DNA of 64,000 nucleotides from Microvirga flocculans ATCC BAA-817 (GCF_000518665.1 NZ_JAEA01000002.1:310001-374000); one strand, 5' to 3'. Counted from the first letter of the stretch, positions 21,417-32,341 are shown. Notes: generated by a model not told the origin, from the letters alone. Numbers and translations are program-made.

Positions 21417-22562
21417 ATGGTATCTCGCGCGGAACGCTCGCCCTTCGGCGATTGGTGGTGGACGGTCGACCGCCTGCTTCTCGCGGGGCTCGCCATCCTC
21501 ATGCTCGCCGGTCTCGTCTTCCTCATGGCCGGCGGCCCGCCGGTGGCGGAGCGGCTCGGCCTCTCCACGTTCCACTTCGTGAACCGGCAGGTGATGTTCC
21601 TCATCCCGGCGCTCGCCATCATGATTCCCGTCTCGTTCCTGTCGCTGCGCCATCTGCGGCGGCTGGCGCTCATCGTCTATGCGGTAGGCATGGCGCTGAT
21701 CCTGCTGGCGTTCCAGTACGGGCCCGAGATCAAGGGCGCGCATCGCTGGATCATGATCGGTCCCCTCGGCCTTCAGCCGTCGGAATTCGTGAAGCCCGCC
21801 TTCGTCGTGCTCTCGGCCTGGGCCTTCTCGGAGGGTGCGCGGCGCAAGGACGTGCCGGGCACGTTCCTGGCCTTCCTGATTCTGCCCGCCACGATCATTC
21901 CCCTGATCCTCCAGCCCGATTTCGGCCAGACCATGCTCGTCACCATCGTGTGGTGCGGCCTGTTCTTCGTCGCGGGCCTGCACTGGTTCTGGGTGATGGG
22001 TCTCGGCGGCGCGGGGCTTGTCGGCATCGTGGCGGCCTATGAGTTCCTGCCGCACGTGCGCGCCCGCATCGAGCGCTTCCTCGACAAGGATTCCGGCGAC
22101 ACCTTCCAGGTCGATACCGCCATGGAATCCTTCGCGCGCGGCGGCTGGCTCGGGCGCGGCCCGGGCGAGGGCTCGGTCAAGCGCATCCTGCCGGACGCGC
22201 ATACCGACTTCATCTTCGCCGTCACGGCGGAGGAGTTCGGCATCGTCGTCTGCCTCGCGCTGCTCGCGCTCTTCGCCTTCATCGTGCTGCGCGGCCTCAC
22301 GCTCGCCCGCCGCAACGAGGATCCCTTCTGCCGGCTCGCGGCCACGGGCCTCATCTTCATGTTCGGCCTGCAGGCCTGCATCAACATGATGGTGAACGTG
22401 CATCTCATGCCCGCCAAGGGCATGACGCTGCCCTTCATCTCCTATGGCGGCTCGTCGCTTCTGTCGCTTGCCCTCGGCATGGGATTCCTGATCGCGCTCA
22501 CGCGCCGCCGCCCGCGGGCCGAGATGATGGATCACTTCAGCCAGGATCGGGCGCAGGCATGA
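21417..22562 (+). CDS. ftsW: Septal peptidoglycan glycosyltransferase FtsW
   Basis: SEDS-family membrane glycosyltransferase polymerising lipid II at the septum together with FtsI. 381 residues, about ten membrane helices. Family motifs: GAHRWI, GLQPSEFVKPA, QPDFGQTM, GRGPGEGSVKRILPDAHTDF and the C-terminal LPFISYGGSS. The ATG at 21417 is 2 bases past the murD stop. It overlaps murG by 4 bases. Confidence 0.96.
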   Translation: MVSRAERSPFGDWWWTVDRLLLAGLAILMLAGLVFLMAGGPPVAERLGLSTFHFVNRQVMFLIPALAIMIPVSFLSLRHLRRLALIVYAVGMALILLAFQYGPEIKGAHRWIMIGPLGLQPSEFVKPAFVVLSAWAFSEGARRKDVPGTFLAFLILPATIIPLILQPDFGQTMLVTIVWCGLFFVAGLHWFWVMGLGGAGLVGIVAAYEFLPHVRARIERFLDKDSGDTFQVDTAMESFARGGWLGRGPGEGSVKRILPDAHTDFIFAVTAEEFGIVVCLALLALFAFIVLRGLTLARRNEDPFCRLAATGLIFMFGLQACINMMVNVHLMPAKGMTLPFISYGGSSLLSLALGMGFLIALTRRRPRAEMMDHFSQDRAQA

Positions 22563-23677
22563 CGTCCCCCCTCATCCTCCTGACCGCCGGCGGCACCGGC
22601 GGTCATCTGTTTCCCGCCGAGGCGCTGGCGAATGCGCTGAAAGCGTCCGGCGCGCGGGTGGCGCTCGCCACCGACAAGCGCGCCAATGCCTATGCGGGGT
22701 CGTTCCCCGCCGAGGAGATCGTCGAGATTCCCTCCGCGACGCCCTCGGGCCGCTCGCTGCCGCAGATGGCGAAGGCCGCGCTCATGCTGGGGCAGGGGAC
22801 ATTGAAGGCGGCGGCCGCGATCCGCCGGATGAAGCCCGCCGCGGTCGTGGGCTTCGGCGGCTATCCCACCGTGCCGCCGGTGCTCGCCGCCTCGCTCCTC
22901 AAGGTGCCGACCGTGATCCATGAGGCGAACGGCGTGATGGGGCGCGCCAACCGCCTGCTCGCCCGCCGCGCCACCGTGATCGCCACCGGCTTCGCCAACA
23001 TCAAGGGCGTGCCCGCCCATGTGCCGGGCAAGCTCATCCACACCGGCAACCCGATCCGTCCCGCGGTGCTGGAAGCGGCGCGCCAGCCCTATCCGCCGCT
23101 CGAGGCCGGGGACAGGATGCGCCTGCTCGTGGTCGGCGGCAGCCAGGGCGCGCGCGTGATGAGCGACGTGGTGCCGCCCGCCATCGCGCTTCTTTCGCCG
23201 GAGCTGCGCTCCCGCCTCTCGATCTGCCAGCAGGCGCGGGGCGAGGATCTGGAGCGGGTCCGCGAGCATTACCGCCGGCTGAACGTGGAATTCGAGGCCG
23301 AGCCCTTCTTCAAGGACCTGCCGCACCGCCTGGGCGCCGCCCATCTCGTGGTGTCCCGTTCTGGCGCTTCGACGGTGGCCGAGCTCGCCGTGATCGGCCG
23401 TCCCTCGATCCTCGTGCCCCTGCCGGGCTCCCTCGACCAGGACCAGGCGGCCAACGCCAAGACCCTCGGCGACCTGGGCGCTGCCATCGTTTGTCCGCAA
23501 ACCGAATTTACGCCTGAGCGCCTGGCCGATGAAATTCGGTCGTTTTTTCAACAGCCTGACCGCTTGACCAAAGCCGCCGTCGCCGCACATAGCGCCAGCA
23601 TCACCGATGCGGCGGAGCGCCTGGCTCAAGCCGTTCTCCATCTCGTTCCCTCGAACAATAACGGAAAAAGCCCATGA
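22559..23677 (+). CDS. murG: UDP-GlcNAc:lipid I N-acetylglucosaminyltransferase
   Basis: Peripheral inner-membrane GT-B glycosyltransferase converting lipid I to lipid II. 372 residues. The N-terminal [13 protein letters not shown] glycine-rich loop, [42 protein letters not shown] and [11 protein letters not shown] with the acidic/QDQAANA donor site are all present. Coupled by 4-base overlaps to ftsW and murC. Confidence 0.96.
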   Translation: MTSPLILLTAGGTGGHLFPAEALANALKASGARVALATDKRANAYAGSFPAEEIVEIPSATPSGRSLPQMAKAALMLGQGTLKAAAAIRRMKPAAVVGFGGYPTVPPVLAASLLKVPTVIHEANGVMGRANRLLARRATVIATGFANIKGVPAHVPGKLIHTGNPIRPAVLEAARQPYPPLEAGDRMRLLVVGGSQGARVMSDVVPPAIALLSPELRSRLSICQQARGEDLERVREHYRRLNVEFEAEPFFKDLPHRLGAAHLVVSRSGASTVAELAVIGRPSILVPLPGSLDQDQAANAKTLGDLGAAIVCPQTEFTPERLADEIRSFFQQPDRLTKAAVAAHSASITDAAERLAQAVLHLVPSNNNGKSP

Positions 23678-25089
23678 AACTGCCGCCGAAGCTTGGTCCC
23701 ATTCATTTCATCGGAATCGGCGGCATCGGCATGTCGGGCATCGCCGAGGTCATGCACAATCTGGGCTACACGGTTCAGGGCTCGGACGCCGCGGACAACT
23801 ACAACGTCAAGCGCCTGGCCGACAAAGGCATCAAGACCTTCATCGGCCACAAGGCCGAGAACGTGGAGAACGCCGAGATCGTGGTCGTCTCCACCGCCAT
23901 CAAGCGGGACAACCCGGAGCTGATCGTCGCCCGCGAGCGTCGCCTGCCGGTCGTGCGCCGCGCCGAGATGCTCGCCGAGCTCATGCGCTTCAAGTCCTGC
24001 GTCGCGGTGGCGGGCACCCACGGCAAGACCACGACCACGTCCCTCGTCGCCACGCTTCTCGATGCGGGCGGCCTCGATCCGACGGTCATCAACGGCGGCA
24101 TCATCAATGCCTACGGCACCAACGCCCGCATGGGCGACGGCCAGTGGATGGTGGTGGAAGCGGACGAGTCAGACGGCACCTTCCTGAAGCTTCCCGCGGA
24201 TGTGGCCATCGTCACCAACATCGACGCCGAGCACCTCGATCATTTCGGGTCCTACGACGCGATCAAGGAGGCCTTCCGCTCCTTCATCGATTCGATTCCC
24301 TTCTACGGCTTCGCGGTCATGTGCATCGACCATCCGACGGTGCAGGACCTCGTGGGCCGCATCGAGGACCGGCGCATCATCACCTACGGCGAGAACCCGC
24401 AGGCGGACGTGCGCATCATGGATGTCGATCCGCGCGGCGGACAGACCAAGTTCCGCGTCATGATCCGCGACCGCCGTCCGGGCTTCCGCCTCGAACTCGA
24501 AGACCTCGTTCTGCCGATGCCGGGCGCACACAATGCGCTCAACGCCACCGCCGCCATTGCGGTGGCGCACGAACTCGGCGTCTCGCCCGATGCGATCCGC
24601 AAGGCGCTCGCGGGCTTCGGCGGCGTGAAGCGCCGCTTCACGCGCACGGGCGAGTGGAACGGCGTCACCGTGTTCGACGATTACGGCCACCATCCCATCG
24701 AGATCGCGGCGGTGCTGAAGGCCGCCCGCGCTTCGACCGAAGGGCAGGTCATCGCCGTTGTGCAGCCGCACCGCTACACGCGCCTGTCGTCGCTCTTCGA
24801 CCAGTTCTGCACCTGCTTCAACGACGCGGATGCGGTCATCGTCGCGCCGGTCTATGCGGCGGGCGAGGCGCCGATTCCCGGCGCCGACCGCGACGGCCTC
24901 GTGTCGGGCCTCAAGGCCCGCGGCCATCGCAACGTGATGGCGCTCGAAAAGTCGGAAGACCTCGCGGGCCTCGTGAAGGGCATCGCGAAGCCGGGCGACT
25001 ACGTGATCTGCCTCGGCGCCGGCAACATCACCCAATGGGCCTATGCGCTTCCCGGCGAGCTCGCGGCCCTGGGCGAGAAGGCGGCCTGA
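23674..25089 (+). CDS. murC: UDP-MurNAc:L-alanine ligase
   Basis: Catalyses the first amino-acid addition of muramyl-peptide synthesis. 471 residues with the UDP-binding loop [15 protein letters not shown], the P loop [32 protein letters not shown] and the C-terminal [10 protein letters not shown] and VQPHRYTR motifs. Its stop shares a base with the murB start (TGATG). Confidence 0.97.
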   Translation: MKLPPKLGPIHFIGIGGIGMSGIAEVMHNLGYTVQGSDAADNYNVKRLADKGIKTFIGHKAENVENAEIVVVSTAIKRDNPELIVARERRLPVVRRAEMLAELMRFKSCVAVAGTHGKTTTTSLVATLLDAGGLDPTVINGGIINAYGTNARMGDGQWMVVEADESDGTFLKLPADVAIVTNIDAEHLDHFGSYDAIKEAFRSFIDSIPFYGFAVMCIDHPTVQDLVGRIEDRRIITYGENPQADVRIMDVDPRGGQTKFRVMIRDRRPGFRLELEDLVLPMPGAHNALNATAAIAVAHELGVSPDAIRKALAGFGGVKRRFTRTGEWNGVTVFDDYGHHPIEIAAVLKAARASTEGQVIAVVQPHRYTRLSSLFDQFCTCFNDADAVIVAPVYAAGEAPIPGADRDGLVSGLKARGHRNVMALEKSEDLAGLVKGIAKPGDYVICLGAGNITQWAYALPGELAALGEKAA

Positions 25090-26009
25090 TGTTTGCCGAC
25101 ATCACGCCTGCGTTGAAAGCCGCCATGCCCGAACTGCGCGGCAGGCTGGACGCGAATGCGCCCACCGCGCCGCTCTCCTGGTTCCGCACGGGCGGTCCCG
25201 CACAGGTGCTGTTCACGCCCGCCGATACGGACGATCTCGCGTATTTCCTGCGCCGTCTCGACCGCAGCATTCCGGTGCTCGTCGTGGGGCTGGGCTCGAA
25301 CCTCCTCATTCGCGACGGCGGGTGGGAGGGCGCGGTGATCCGCTTGGGCAAGGGCTTTTCCGACATCGCGGTCGAGCCGGGCCATCGCATCCGCGCGGGT
25401 GCGGGCGCGGCGGACGTGAAGGTCGCGCGCGCGGCGGCGGAGGCCGGCATCGCGGGACTTTCGTTCCTGCGCGGCATTCCCGGCACTATCGGCGGCGCCC
25501 TGCGCATGAACGGCGGCGCCTATGGCGGCGAGACGAAGGACGTGCTCGTCGAGGCCCGGGGCGTGACCCGCACGGGCGAGGCGGTGACCTTCACGCATGC
25601 CCAGATGGGCTTCACCTACCGCCATTCGAGCGTGCCGGAGGACGTGATCTTCACCGAGGCCCTGTTCGAGGGCCGCCCCGGCCATCCGGAAGAGATCCTC
25701 GCCGAGATGAACGCCATCACCGAGGCGCGCTCCTCCACCCAGCCGGTCAACACCCGCACGGGCGGTTCCACCTTCAAGAACCCGCCGGGCCGGAAGGCCT
25801 GGGAGCTTGTCGACGCCGCCGGGTGCCGGGGCCTGCGCATGGGCGACGCCCAGGTTTCCGAGATGCACTGCAATTTCCTGATCAACCACGGTTCCGCCTC
25901 CGCCGCCGATATCGAAGGCCTGGGCGAGGAGGTGCGCCGCCGGGTGCGCGAGACTGCGGGCGTTGAGCTTGAATGGGAAATCAAGCGGGTCGGGGTCGGG
26001 AAGGCCTGA
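25089..26009 (+). CDS. murB: UDP-N-acetylenolpyruvoylglucosamine reductase
   Basis: FAD-dependent NADPH reductase making UDP-MurNAc. 306 residues, type II-like short form. FAD-binding motifs are [14 protein letters not shown] and [21 protein letters not shown]. The proton-donor Ser lies in [10 protein letters not shown], and [15 protein letters not shown] is the C-terminal signature. The ATG at 25089 overlaps the murC stop by one base. A 51-base gap separates it from ddl, the widest break between mraZ and ftsA. Confidence 0.96.
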   Translation: MFADITPALKAAMPELRGRLDANAPTAPLSWFRTGGPAQVLFTPADTDDLAYFLRRLDRSIPVLVVGLGSNLLIRDGGWEGAVIRLGKGFSDIAVEPGHRIRAGAGAADVKVARAAAEAGIAGLSFLRGIPGTIGGALRMNGGAYGGETKDVLVEARGVTRTGEAVTFTHAQMGFTYRHSSVPEDVIFTEALFEGRPGHPEEILAEMNAITEARSSTQPVNTRTGGSTFKNPPGRKAWELVDAAGCRGLRMGDAQVSEMHCNFLINHGSASAADIEGLGEEVRRRVRETAGVELEWEIKRVGVGKA

Positions 26010-26060
26010 ACCGAATCGTTCCTCGATCCCGGCGGGCCGGGCGCATGATGGAGAAAGACC

Positions 26061-26984
26061 ATGGCGAAGCACGTTGCCGTTCTCTATGGCGGCTGGTCGG
26101 CCGAACGCGAGGTGAGCCTGGCCTCGGGGCGGGCCTGCTGCAAGGCCCTTGAGGAGCGGAGCTACAGGGTCACCCCCATCGACGTGCAGCCCGATATCGC
26201 CACCGTCCTGCAGAACACCGCGCCGGACGTGGTGTTCAACGCGCTCCACGGCCGCGTGGGGGAGGACGGGACGATCCAGGGCCTCCTGGAGATCCTCCGG
26301 ATTCCCTATACCCATTCCGGCGTCCTCGCCTCGGCGCTCGCCATGCAGAAGGACAAGGCGAAGGTCGTCATGGCGGCGGCCGGGGTTCCGGTTCCCAAGG
26401 GCCTTGTCGTTAACCGCTTCGAGGCGGCGAAAAGCCATGTCCTGCCGGCTCCCTATGTGATCAAGCCGGTCAGCGAGGGCTCCTCGGTCGGCGTCATCAT
26501 CGTGCGCGAGGAACGCTCCCATCCGCCCCAGGAGCTGACCCGGGAAGACTGGGCCTTCGGCGACCAAGTGCTTGTGGAATCGTATGTTGCGGGCCGCGAG
26601 CTGACCTGCGCGGTCATGGGCGACAGGGCTCTGGGAGTGATCGACATCCGGCCCGCCACCGGCGTCTTCTACGACTACGATGCAAAATATGTGAAGGGGG
26701 GCTCCATCCACGTCCTCCCGGCAGAAATTAAACCGAATATTTACCAAAAGGTCCAAGAGTTGGCGTTAACGGCGCATCAAGCGCTCGGCTGTCGGGGAAT
26801 CAGCCGCGCCGACTTGCGGTACGACGACACCCCCGGGGGAACCGGAGAACTCGTCGTTCTCGAGGTCAACACGCAACCCGGCATGACCGAGACGAGCTTG
26901 GTGCCAGAACTGGCAGCCCATGCGGGCTATTCGTTTGGCGAGCTTGTGCAATGGATGGTGGAGGACGCTACCTGCAACCGATGA
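26061..26984 (+). CDS. ddl: D-alanine--D-alanine ligase
   Basis: ATP-grasp ligase forming the D-Ala-D-Ala used by MurF. 307 residues, typical DdlB length, with YGGWSAEREVSL, NALHGRVGEDGTIQG, YTHSGVLASALAMQKDK, VKPVSEGSSVGV and the C-terminal metal site EVNTQPGMTETSL. Its stop overlaps the ftsQ ATG by 4 bases. It is the usual link between the mur and fts parts of the cluster. Confidence 0.96.
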   Translation: MAKHVAVLYGGWSAEREVSLASGRACCKALEERSYRVTPIDVQPDIATVLQNTAPDVVFNALHGRVGEDGTIQGLLEILRIPYTHSGVLASALAMQKDKAKVVMAAAGVPVPKGLVVNRFEAAKSHVLPAPYVIKPVSEGSSVGVIIVREERSHPPQELTREDWAFGDQVLVESYVAGRELTCAVMGDRALGVIDIRPATGVFYDYDAKYVKGGSIHVLPAEIKPNIYQKVQELALTAHQALGCRGISRADLRYDDTPGGTGELVVLEVNTQPGMTETSLVPELAAHAGYSFGELVQWMVEDATCNR

Positions 26985-27940
26985 CGGCCTATCCGGCCGG
27001 ATTCGCCGTTGCGCGCGCAGCCTCCCCGAACCGAGGGGCTGCCCCGTCCCAGTTCAAGAAGCCGTCGCGAATCGGCAAGGTGTTCGGCTCCTCGCGGAGC
27101 GTGCGCCGCCGCTCCGCCGCCGTGCCGCTGGAGCGGCGCCTTCCGCGCTTTCTCGGAACGGGCCTGACCCTCGCCTTCTTCGCGGCCGTCATCGGCTACG
27201 GGCTCTGGCAGGGCGGCCACATCGACGGCTTCATCCGTGAGAACGGCGAGCCGCACCATGCCCTCGCGCGCGCCGTCGGCCTCGGCCTCGATCAGGTGAC
27301 GATTTCCGGCCTTTCGCAGATGAGCGAGAAGGAAGTCCTCGCCGCGGCGGGGATCGATTCGAAGCTGTCGCTGGCCTTTCTCAACGTCAATGAGCTGCGG
27401 GAGCGCCTGGAGCGCGTGCCGATGATCAAGTCGGCGGCCGTGCGCAAGCTCTATCCCAACGAACTCGTCATCTCGCTCACCGAGCGCGAGGCGCACGCCA
27501 TCTGGCAGAACAACGGCGAGCTCTTCGTCATCGCCGCCGACGGCACCGTGATCGACCTCATGCAGGACGAGCGATACCTCGATCTGCCCTTCGTGGTGGG
27601 CGAGGGCGCCAATGCCCGCAACAAGGATTATCTTGCGCTGCTCGAAGCCGCGGGTCCGCTGAAGAGCCGCATTCGCGCGGGCACCCTCGTGGCGGGCCGG
27701 CGCTGGACGCTGAAGATGGACAACGGCATGGACGTGCGCCTGCCGGAGATCGGGGCTGCCGATGCGCTGGCCCGTCTCGTGAAGCTCGAGAACGAGCAGA
27801 AGATTCTGGAAAAGGACGTGCTGGCGATCGATCTGCGCATGGCGGATCGCGTCGTCGTCCGCCTGACGGAAGAGGCTGCCTTGGCCCGCGCCGAGGCGCT
27901 CAAGAAGAAACCGATGCGCGGCAAGGGGGTCGATACATGA
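26981..27940 (+). CDS. ftsQ: Cell division protein FtsQ
   Basis: Bitopic divisome scaffold that recruits FtsL/FtsB. Of 319 residues, about 1-65 are an unusually long basic, Arg/Pro-rich cytoplasmic tail, common in alphaproteobacteria. One membrane helix (FLGTGLTLAFFAAVIGYGLW, about 62-81) and a POTRA domain (VTISGLSQMSEKEVLAAAGI, about 106-175) follow, then the FtsQ domain with ERVPMIKSAAVRKLYPNEL. I chose the ATG at 26981, overlapping the ddl stop, over one 30 bases earlier inside ddl. It overlaps ftsA by 4 bases. Confidence 0.93.
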   Translation: MTAYPAGFAVARAASPNRGAAPSQFKKPSRIGKVFGSSRSVRRRSAAVPLERRLPRFLGTGLTLAFFAAVIGYGLWQGGHIDGFIRENGEPHHALARAVGLGLDQVTISGLSQMSEKEVLAAAGIDSKLSLAFLNVNELRERLERVPMIKSAAVRKLYPNELVISLTEREAHAIWQNNGELFVIAADGTVIDLMQDERYLDLPFVVGEGANARNKDYLALLEAAGPLKSRIRAGTLVAGRRWTLKMDNGMDVRLPEIGAADALARLVKLENEQKILEKDVLAIDLRMADRVVVRLTEEAALARAEALKKKPMRGKGVDT

Positions 27941-29259
27941 GTCTGTCGGGTCACGGCTTGACGCCTCGCCTGAAGCCGCTCTCCGCGCGCAAGAGCGCCA
28001 TTCTCTCGGTCCTGGACGTGGGAACGAGCAAGGTCGTCTGCGTCGTTGCGGAGCTCAAGCCCGCGGGCGAGGTCGAGTCCCTGCGCAGCCGCACCCATGT
28101 GGCGCGCATTCTCGGCATCGGCCATCAGCGGTCCATGGGCCTCAAGGGCGGCGTGGTGGTCGATCTGGAAGCGGCCGAGGCGGCGATCCGTCAGGCCGTG
28201 CACGCGGCCGAGCGCATGGCGAAGGTCGAGATCCAGTCGGTCATCGTCAACCTCACCGGCGGCCGTCTCGCCTCCGAGCATTTCGAGGCGCATGTTCCCG
28301 TTCGCGGCGCGGTCGGCGCCGGGGACGTGCATCGCGTGCTCGACGCGGCGTCGAGCTACGACCTGCGCCGCGGCCGCACCGTTCTGCATGCGCTGCCCAC
28401 GGGCTTCTCCCTCGATGCGCAGAACCACATCGTCGATCCCGCCGGCATGATCGGCGAGCGGCTCGGCGCGGATCTGCACGTGGTGACCTCCGAGGCGGCG
28501 GCGGCGCGCAACCTGATGCTCGCGGTCGAGCGCTGCCATCTCGGCGTCGAGGCCGTCATCGCAACGCCTTACGCGGCAGGCCTTTCGGCCCTCGTCGACG
28601 ACGAGGCCGACATGGGCTGCGCCGTCGTCGACATGGGCGGCGGCACCACGAGCGTCGGCATTTTCTCCAACGGGCATCTGGTGCATTCCGATGCCATCGC
28701 CGTCGGCGGTCATCATGTGACCATGGACATCGCGCGCGGTCTCACGACCCGCGTTTCCGCCGCCGAGCGGCTCAAGACCCTCTACGGCTCCGCCATCACG
28801 TCGAGCGCGGATGACCGGGACATGATCGCGGTGCCGCAGGTCGATGAGGACGAACGGGACGTTCCGAACCATCTGCCCAAGTCGCACCTCGTTCGCATCA
28901 TCAAGCCGCGGGTCGAGGAGATCCTCGAACTCGTGCGCGATCGGCTGAAAGGTGCGGGCTTCGCGGCCCAGGCCGGACGGAGGGTCGTGCTGACGGGCGG
29001 CGCAAGCCAGCTCGTCGGGCTGCCGGAAACGGCGCGCCGCATCTTGCAGGGCCAGGTTCGTGTCGGGCGTCCGCTCGGCATCAAGGGCCTGCCCGAGGCG
29101 GCGAAGGGCCCTGCCTTTTCGGCGGTGGTCGGCCTCCTGGTTTATCCGCAGGTGGCGCATATCGAGTATTTCGAGCCGCGGTCCAGCGGCTTGTTCCAGA
29201 GTACGGGAACCGACGGCTACTTCTCGCGGGTGGGCCGGTGGATTCGCGATAGTTTTTAA
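27937..29259 (+). CDS. ftsA: Cell division protein FtsA
   Basis: Actin-like ATPase that tethers FtsZ filaments to the membrane. 440 residues with the phosphate-1 motif VLDVGTSKVVCVV, a 1C domain, VVDMGGGTTSVGIF as phosphate-2 and VLTGGASQLVGL as the adenosine motif. The C-terminal YFSRVGRWIRDSF is an amphipathic membrane-targeting helix. A 100-base gap follows before ftsZ. Confidence 0.96.
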   Translation: MSLSGHGLTPRLKPLSARKSAILSVLDVGTSKVVCVVAELKPAGEVESLRSRTHVARILGIGHQRSMGLKGGVVVDLEAAEAAIRQAVHAAERMAKVEIQSVIVNLTGGRLASEHFEAHVPVRGAVGAGDVHRVLDAASSYDLRRGRTVLHALPTGFSLDAQNHIVDPAGMIGERLGADLHVVTSEAAAARNLMLAVERCHLGVEAVIATPYAAGLSALVDDEADMGCAVVDMGGGTTSVGIFSNGHLVHSDAIAVGGHHVTMDIARGLTTRVSAAERLKTLYGSAITSSADDRDMIAVPQVDEDERDVPNHLPKSHLVRIIKPRVEEILELVRDRLKGAGFAAQAGRRVVLTGGASQLVGLPETARRILQGQVRVGRPLGIKGLPEAAKGPAFSAVVGLLVYPQVAHIEYFEPRSSGLFQSTGTDGYFSRVGRWIRDSF

Positions 29260-29359
29260 CGAGTAACGCGGTGGCGCGGCGGGTCATCGCGAAGAGTTCA
29301 AAACAAGTGTTAGCGTCGGCCAAACGCTCATCAGTAAAAGGCCAGAAGAGGCACAGGTC

Positions 29360-31060
29360 ATGGCGATGAATCCTCAATCTCCGGACATCCGGGAACTCAA
29401 GCCGCACATCACGGTCTTCGGCGTCGGCGGCGCAGGCGGCAACGCCGTGAACAACATGATCGAATCCGGTCTGGAGGGCGTCGAGTTCGTGGTGTCGAAC
29501 ACCGACGCGCAGGCGCTGGCCTCTTCGAAGGCCCAGCGCGTGATCCAGATGGGCATTCAGGTCACGGAAGGCCTCGGCGCCGGCTCGCAGCCGGAAGTCG
29601 GCCGCGCCGCGGCCGAGGAAGTGATCGACGAGATCCGCGATCAGCTCGCCGGGTCCCACATGGTGTTCATCACCGCCGGCATGGGCGGCGGCACCGGCAC
29701 GGGCGCCGCTCCCGTCGTGGCCCGCGCGGCCCGCGAGCTCGGCATCCTCACGGTCGGCGTCGTCACGAAGCCCTTCCAGTTCGAAGGCGTGCGCCGCATG
29801 CGTCTGGCGGAAGCCGGCATCACCGAGCTGCAGCAGGCGGTCGACACGCTCATCGTGATCCCGAACCAGAACTTGTTCCGCGTCGCCACCGAGAAGACGA
29901 CCTTCGCGGACGCCTTCGCCATGGCCGATCAGGTGCTCTATTCGGGCGTCGCCTGCATCACCGACCTGATGGTCAAGGAAGGCCTCATCAACCTCGACTT
30001 CGCCGACGTGCGCTCCGTCATGCGCGGCATGGGCAAGGCGATGATGGGCACGGGCGAGGCCTCCGGCGAGAAGCGCGCCCTGCGCGCCGCCGAGGCGGCC
30101 ATCGCCAACCCGCTCCTCGACGACGTGTCGATGAAGGGCGCGCGCGGCCTGCTGATCTCAATCACCGGCGGCAACGACCTCACCCTCTATGAACTCGACG
30201 AGGCGGCCACCCGCATCCGCGAGGAAGTGGACCAGGATGCCAACATCATCCTCGGCGCCACCTTCGACGAGAGCCTCGAGGGCATCATCCGCGTCTCCGT
30301 GGTGGCCACCGGCATCGACCACGCCCTCCTGGAGAACGGCGGCGATCTCACCGCCACCGAGCAGCGCATCTCCGAGGTCGCCGAGCGCCTGCGCGCCGAG
30401 GCCCGCGCCCGCGCCACCCAGACCCAGCCCACGACGACCTTTCGCGCCGCCGCCCAGCCTGAACCGGTGAAGGCGGCTCCGATCCTGTCGCAGAGCACCC
30501 CGGTCCTGACCCCGGCTCCGGCCGTGGCTCCCGCCGCAATCGCCCAGCCTGTGGAGCCCGCTCCCCAGGCGGTGATTCGCGACGACGTGGTCCTGACCCC
30601 CGCTCAGCCCCGTCAGGCCGTGGCCTACGAGGCTCCGGCGCCCCAGGCTCCGGTCTATGAGGAGCCGATGGACCAGGGCGCCTTCATCCCGCCGCAGGCG
30701 GAGCGTCCCCTGCGTCCGGCCCGGATGCCCCGGATCGACGAGCTGCCGATGCCGGCCCAGGCCCAGATCCGCGCCAGCCGCGGGGAGGAGCCCGTCCAGG
30801 AGCACAGGCCGTCCCTGATCCAGCGCCTCGCGACCATCGGCTTCGGCCGCCGCGAGGAGGCGCACCAGGCCCCCGCCGAGCCGCGCCAGGAAGCCCCGCG
30901 CCAGCAGCAGATGTCCTCGGTCCATGCCGAGTACGCCCGCCGTCCGGCCCCGCCCCAGGCGCAGCGCGCCCCGCAGGCGCCGATGGCTCCGGCTCCCCGG
31001 GCCGCCTCGGAGGACGATCAGCTGGAGATTCCCGCTTTCCTGCGCCGCCAGGCCAACTGA
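29360..31060 (+). CDS. ftsZ: Cell division GTPase FtsZ
   Basis: Tubulin-like GTPase forming the Z ring. 566 residues. The GTPase core (about 12-325) has [14 protein letters not shown] and the T4 loop [16 protein letters not shown] very long Pro/Ala/Gln-rich disordered linker (about 335-550) then leads to the C-terminal FtsA-binding peptide [13 protein letters not shown]. Core-only FtsZ is about 380-400 residues, so the excess is linker, as seen in many Rhizobiales. The upstream gap (29260-29359) may hold its own promoter. A strong terminator follows. Confidence 0.97.
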   Translation: MAMNPQSPDIRELKPHITVFGVGGAGGNAVNNMIESGLEGVEFVVSNTDAQALASSKAQRVIQMGIQVTEGLGAGSQPEVGRAAAEEVIDEIRDQLAGSHMVFITAGMGGGTGTGAAPVVARAARELGILTVGVVTKPFQFEGVRRMRLAEAGITELQQAVDTLIVIPNQNLFRVATEKTTFADAFAMADQVLYSGVACITDLMVKEGLINLDFADVRSVMRGMGKAMMGTGEASGEKRALRAAEAAIANPLLDDVSMKGARGLLISITGGNDLTLYELDEAATRIREEVDQDANIILGATFDESLEGIIRVSVVATGIDHALLENGGDLTATEQRISEVAERLRAEARARATQTQPTTTFRAAAQPEPVKAAPILSQSTPVLTPAPAVAPAAIAQPVEPAPQAVIRDDVVLTPAQPRQAVAYEAPAPQAPVYEEPMDQGAFIPPQAERPLRPARMPRIDELPMPAQAQIRASRGEEPVQEHRPSLIQRLATIGFGRREEAHQAPAEPRQEAPRQQQMSSVHAEYARRPAPPQAQRAPQAPMAPAPRAASEDDQLEIPAFLRRQAN

Positions 31061-31097
31061 GCGAATCTCCGGCAGCCTGTCACCGCTGTTACAAACG

Positions 31098-31136
31098 GCC
31101 CCCAGCCGCCTTCCGGCTGGGGGCTTTCCTTTTTAA
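31098..31136 (+). terminator. Rho-independent terminator after ftsZ
   Basis: Strong GC hairpin with arms GCCCCCAGCCG and CGGCTGGGGGC (31098-31124), followed by TTTCCTTTTT. It ends the division cluster transcript and isolates lpxC. Confidence 0.93.
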
Positions 31137-31147
31137 AACTTCATTAA
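31133..31147. promoter_or_regulatory. Perfect CtrA box (TTAA-N7-TTAA) upstream of lpxC
   Basis: TTAA at 31133-31136 and TTAA at 31144-31147 with exactly 7 bases between, matching the consensus full site of the alphaproteobacterial cell-cycle regulator CtrA. It starts in the T tract of the ftsZ terminator and lies about 205 bases ahead of the lpxC ATG, so lpxC is the likely target. Sequence match only; binding is unproven. Confidence 0.55.
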
Positions 31148-31352
31148 CTTCAATGGCTTGCGAACTGTCTCAATTGTAACACACGGTAAGAAAGCGTGAT
31201 TTGGCCTAGCCTGGCGGCGGGACTATGGTGCCTCCACGTTTAAGGGGCAGCGCTCACAAGAAGCCTGCCGGATGGAAGCACAACGCAGACACTGCACTTC
31301 CCCGGCGCAACAGGCTCTGTCAGGCGACAAGGGTAGTTGAGGTTCAGGAATA

Positions 31353-32297
31353 ATGAAGCAAAGCCAGCAAACCACGCTTCGCGCCGCCGTGACCCTCATC
31401 GGAACCGGAGTCCACTCCGGGGACGAGGTGAAGATGATCCTTCACCCGGCTGAAGCGAATCATGGCATTGCTTTTCTCCGCACCGGTCTTCCGGGCGGCC
31501 TGGACCGACTGATCGACGCTCGGCATCTGGCGGTCACCGCCACCGAGCTCTGCACGGTGATCGGCGACCGCGACTCGGGCGCGGTCGCCACCATCGAACA
31601 TCTCATGGCGGCCCTGTCCGGCCTCGGCATCGACAACGTCCTCGTCGAGATCGACGGCCCGGAGGTTCCGATTCTCGACGGCAGCTCGGCCCCCTTCATC
31701 GACGCCATCGACCAGGTCGGGCTCGTGGTTCAGAGCGCCACGCGCCGCTACCTCAAGGTTCTCAAGCCCGTCCGCGTGACCCAGGGCAAGGCTTTCGCCG
31801 AGCTCCTGCCCAACGAGCGCGCCTTCCGCCTGGACGTGGAGATCGATTTCCCGACCCCGGTGATCGGCCGTCAGCGCAAGGCCATCGACCTCACCCCCTC
31901 CGTCTTCCGCCGTGAAATCTCCCGCGCCCGCACCTTCGGCTTCATGCGCGACGTGGAGAAGCTCTGGAGCGCCGGCTTCGCCCTGGGCGCTTCCCTCGAG
32001 AACACGGTGGCCATCGGCGACGACGGCATCATGAATCCCGAGGGCCTGCGCTATGCCGACGAGTTCGTGCGCCACAAGCTCCTCGACGCGGTCGGCGATC
32101 TGTCCCTCGCCGGCCTGCCGCTGCTCGGCACCTACCGGTCTTATTGCGGCGGCCACCGCATGAATTTCTCGGTGCTCGAGGCCTTGTTCTCGAACCGCGC
32201 CAATTACGCCATCGTCGATGCGCTTCCCCGCCGCGAGCCCGGCTATGCCGATATCGGCAGCGCGGTCGCCTCGGTTTTCGCCCCCGAAGTGCACTGA
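31353..32297 (+). CDS. lpxC: UDP-3-O-acyl-N-acetylglucosamine deacetylase
   Basis: Zn-dependent deacetylase, the committed step of lipid A synthesis. 314 residues, two-domain beta-alpha fold: TLIGTGVHSG at the start, TIEHLMAALSGLGIDN with the zinc His, PILDGSSAPF, the second zinc site in KLLDAVGDLSLAG with downstream GGHRMN, and RTFGFMRDVE. The long 290-base upstream region contains the CtrA-type box. The organism therefore makes lipopolysaccharide. Confidence 0.96.
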   Translation: MKQSQQTTLRAAVTLIGTGVHSGDEVKMILHPAEANHGIAFLRTGLPGGLDRLIDARHLAVTATELCTVIGDRDSGAVATIEHLMAALSGLGIDNVLVEIDGPEVPILDGSSAPFIDAIDQVGLVVQSATRRYLKVLKPVRVTQGKAFAELLPNERAFRLDVEIDFPTPVIGRQRKAIDLTPSVFRREISRARTFGFMRDVEKLWSAGFALGASLENTVAIGDDGIMNPEGLRYADEFVRHKLLDAVGDLSLAGLPLLGTYRSYCGGHRMNFSVLEALFSNRANYAIVDALPRREPGYADIGSAVASVFAPEVH

Positions 32298-32341
32298 GGC
32301 CGAATCCAACGGCCGCGCCTGCGCCTCGGCGCCTATTGGCC

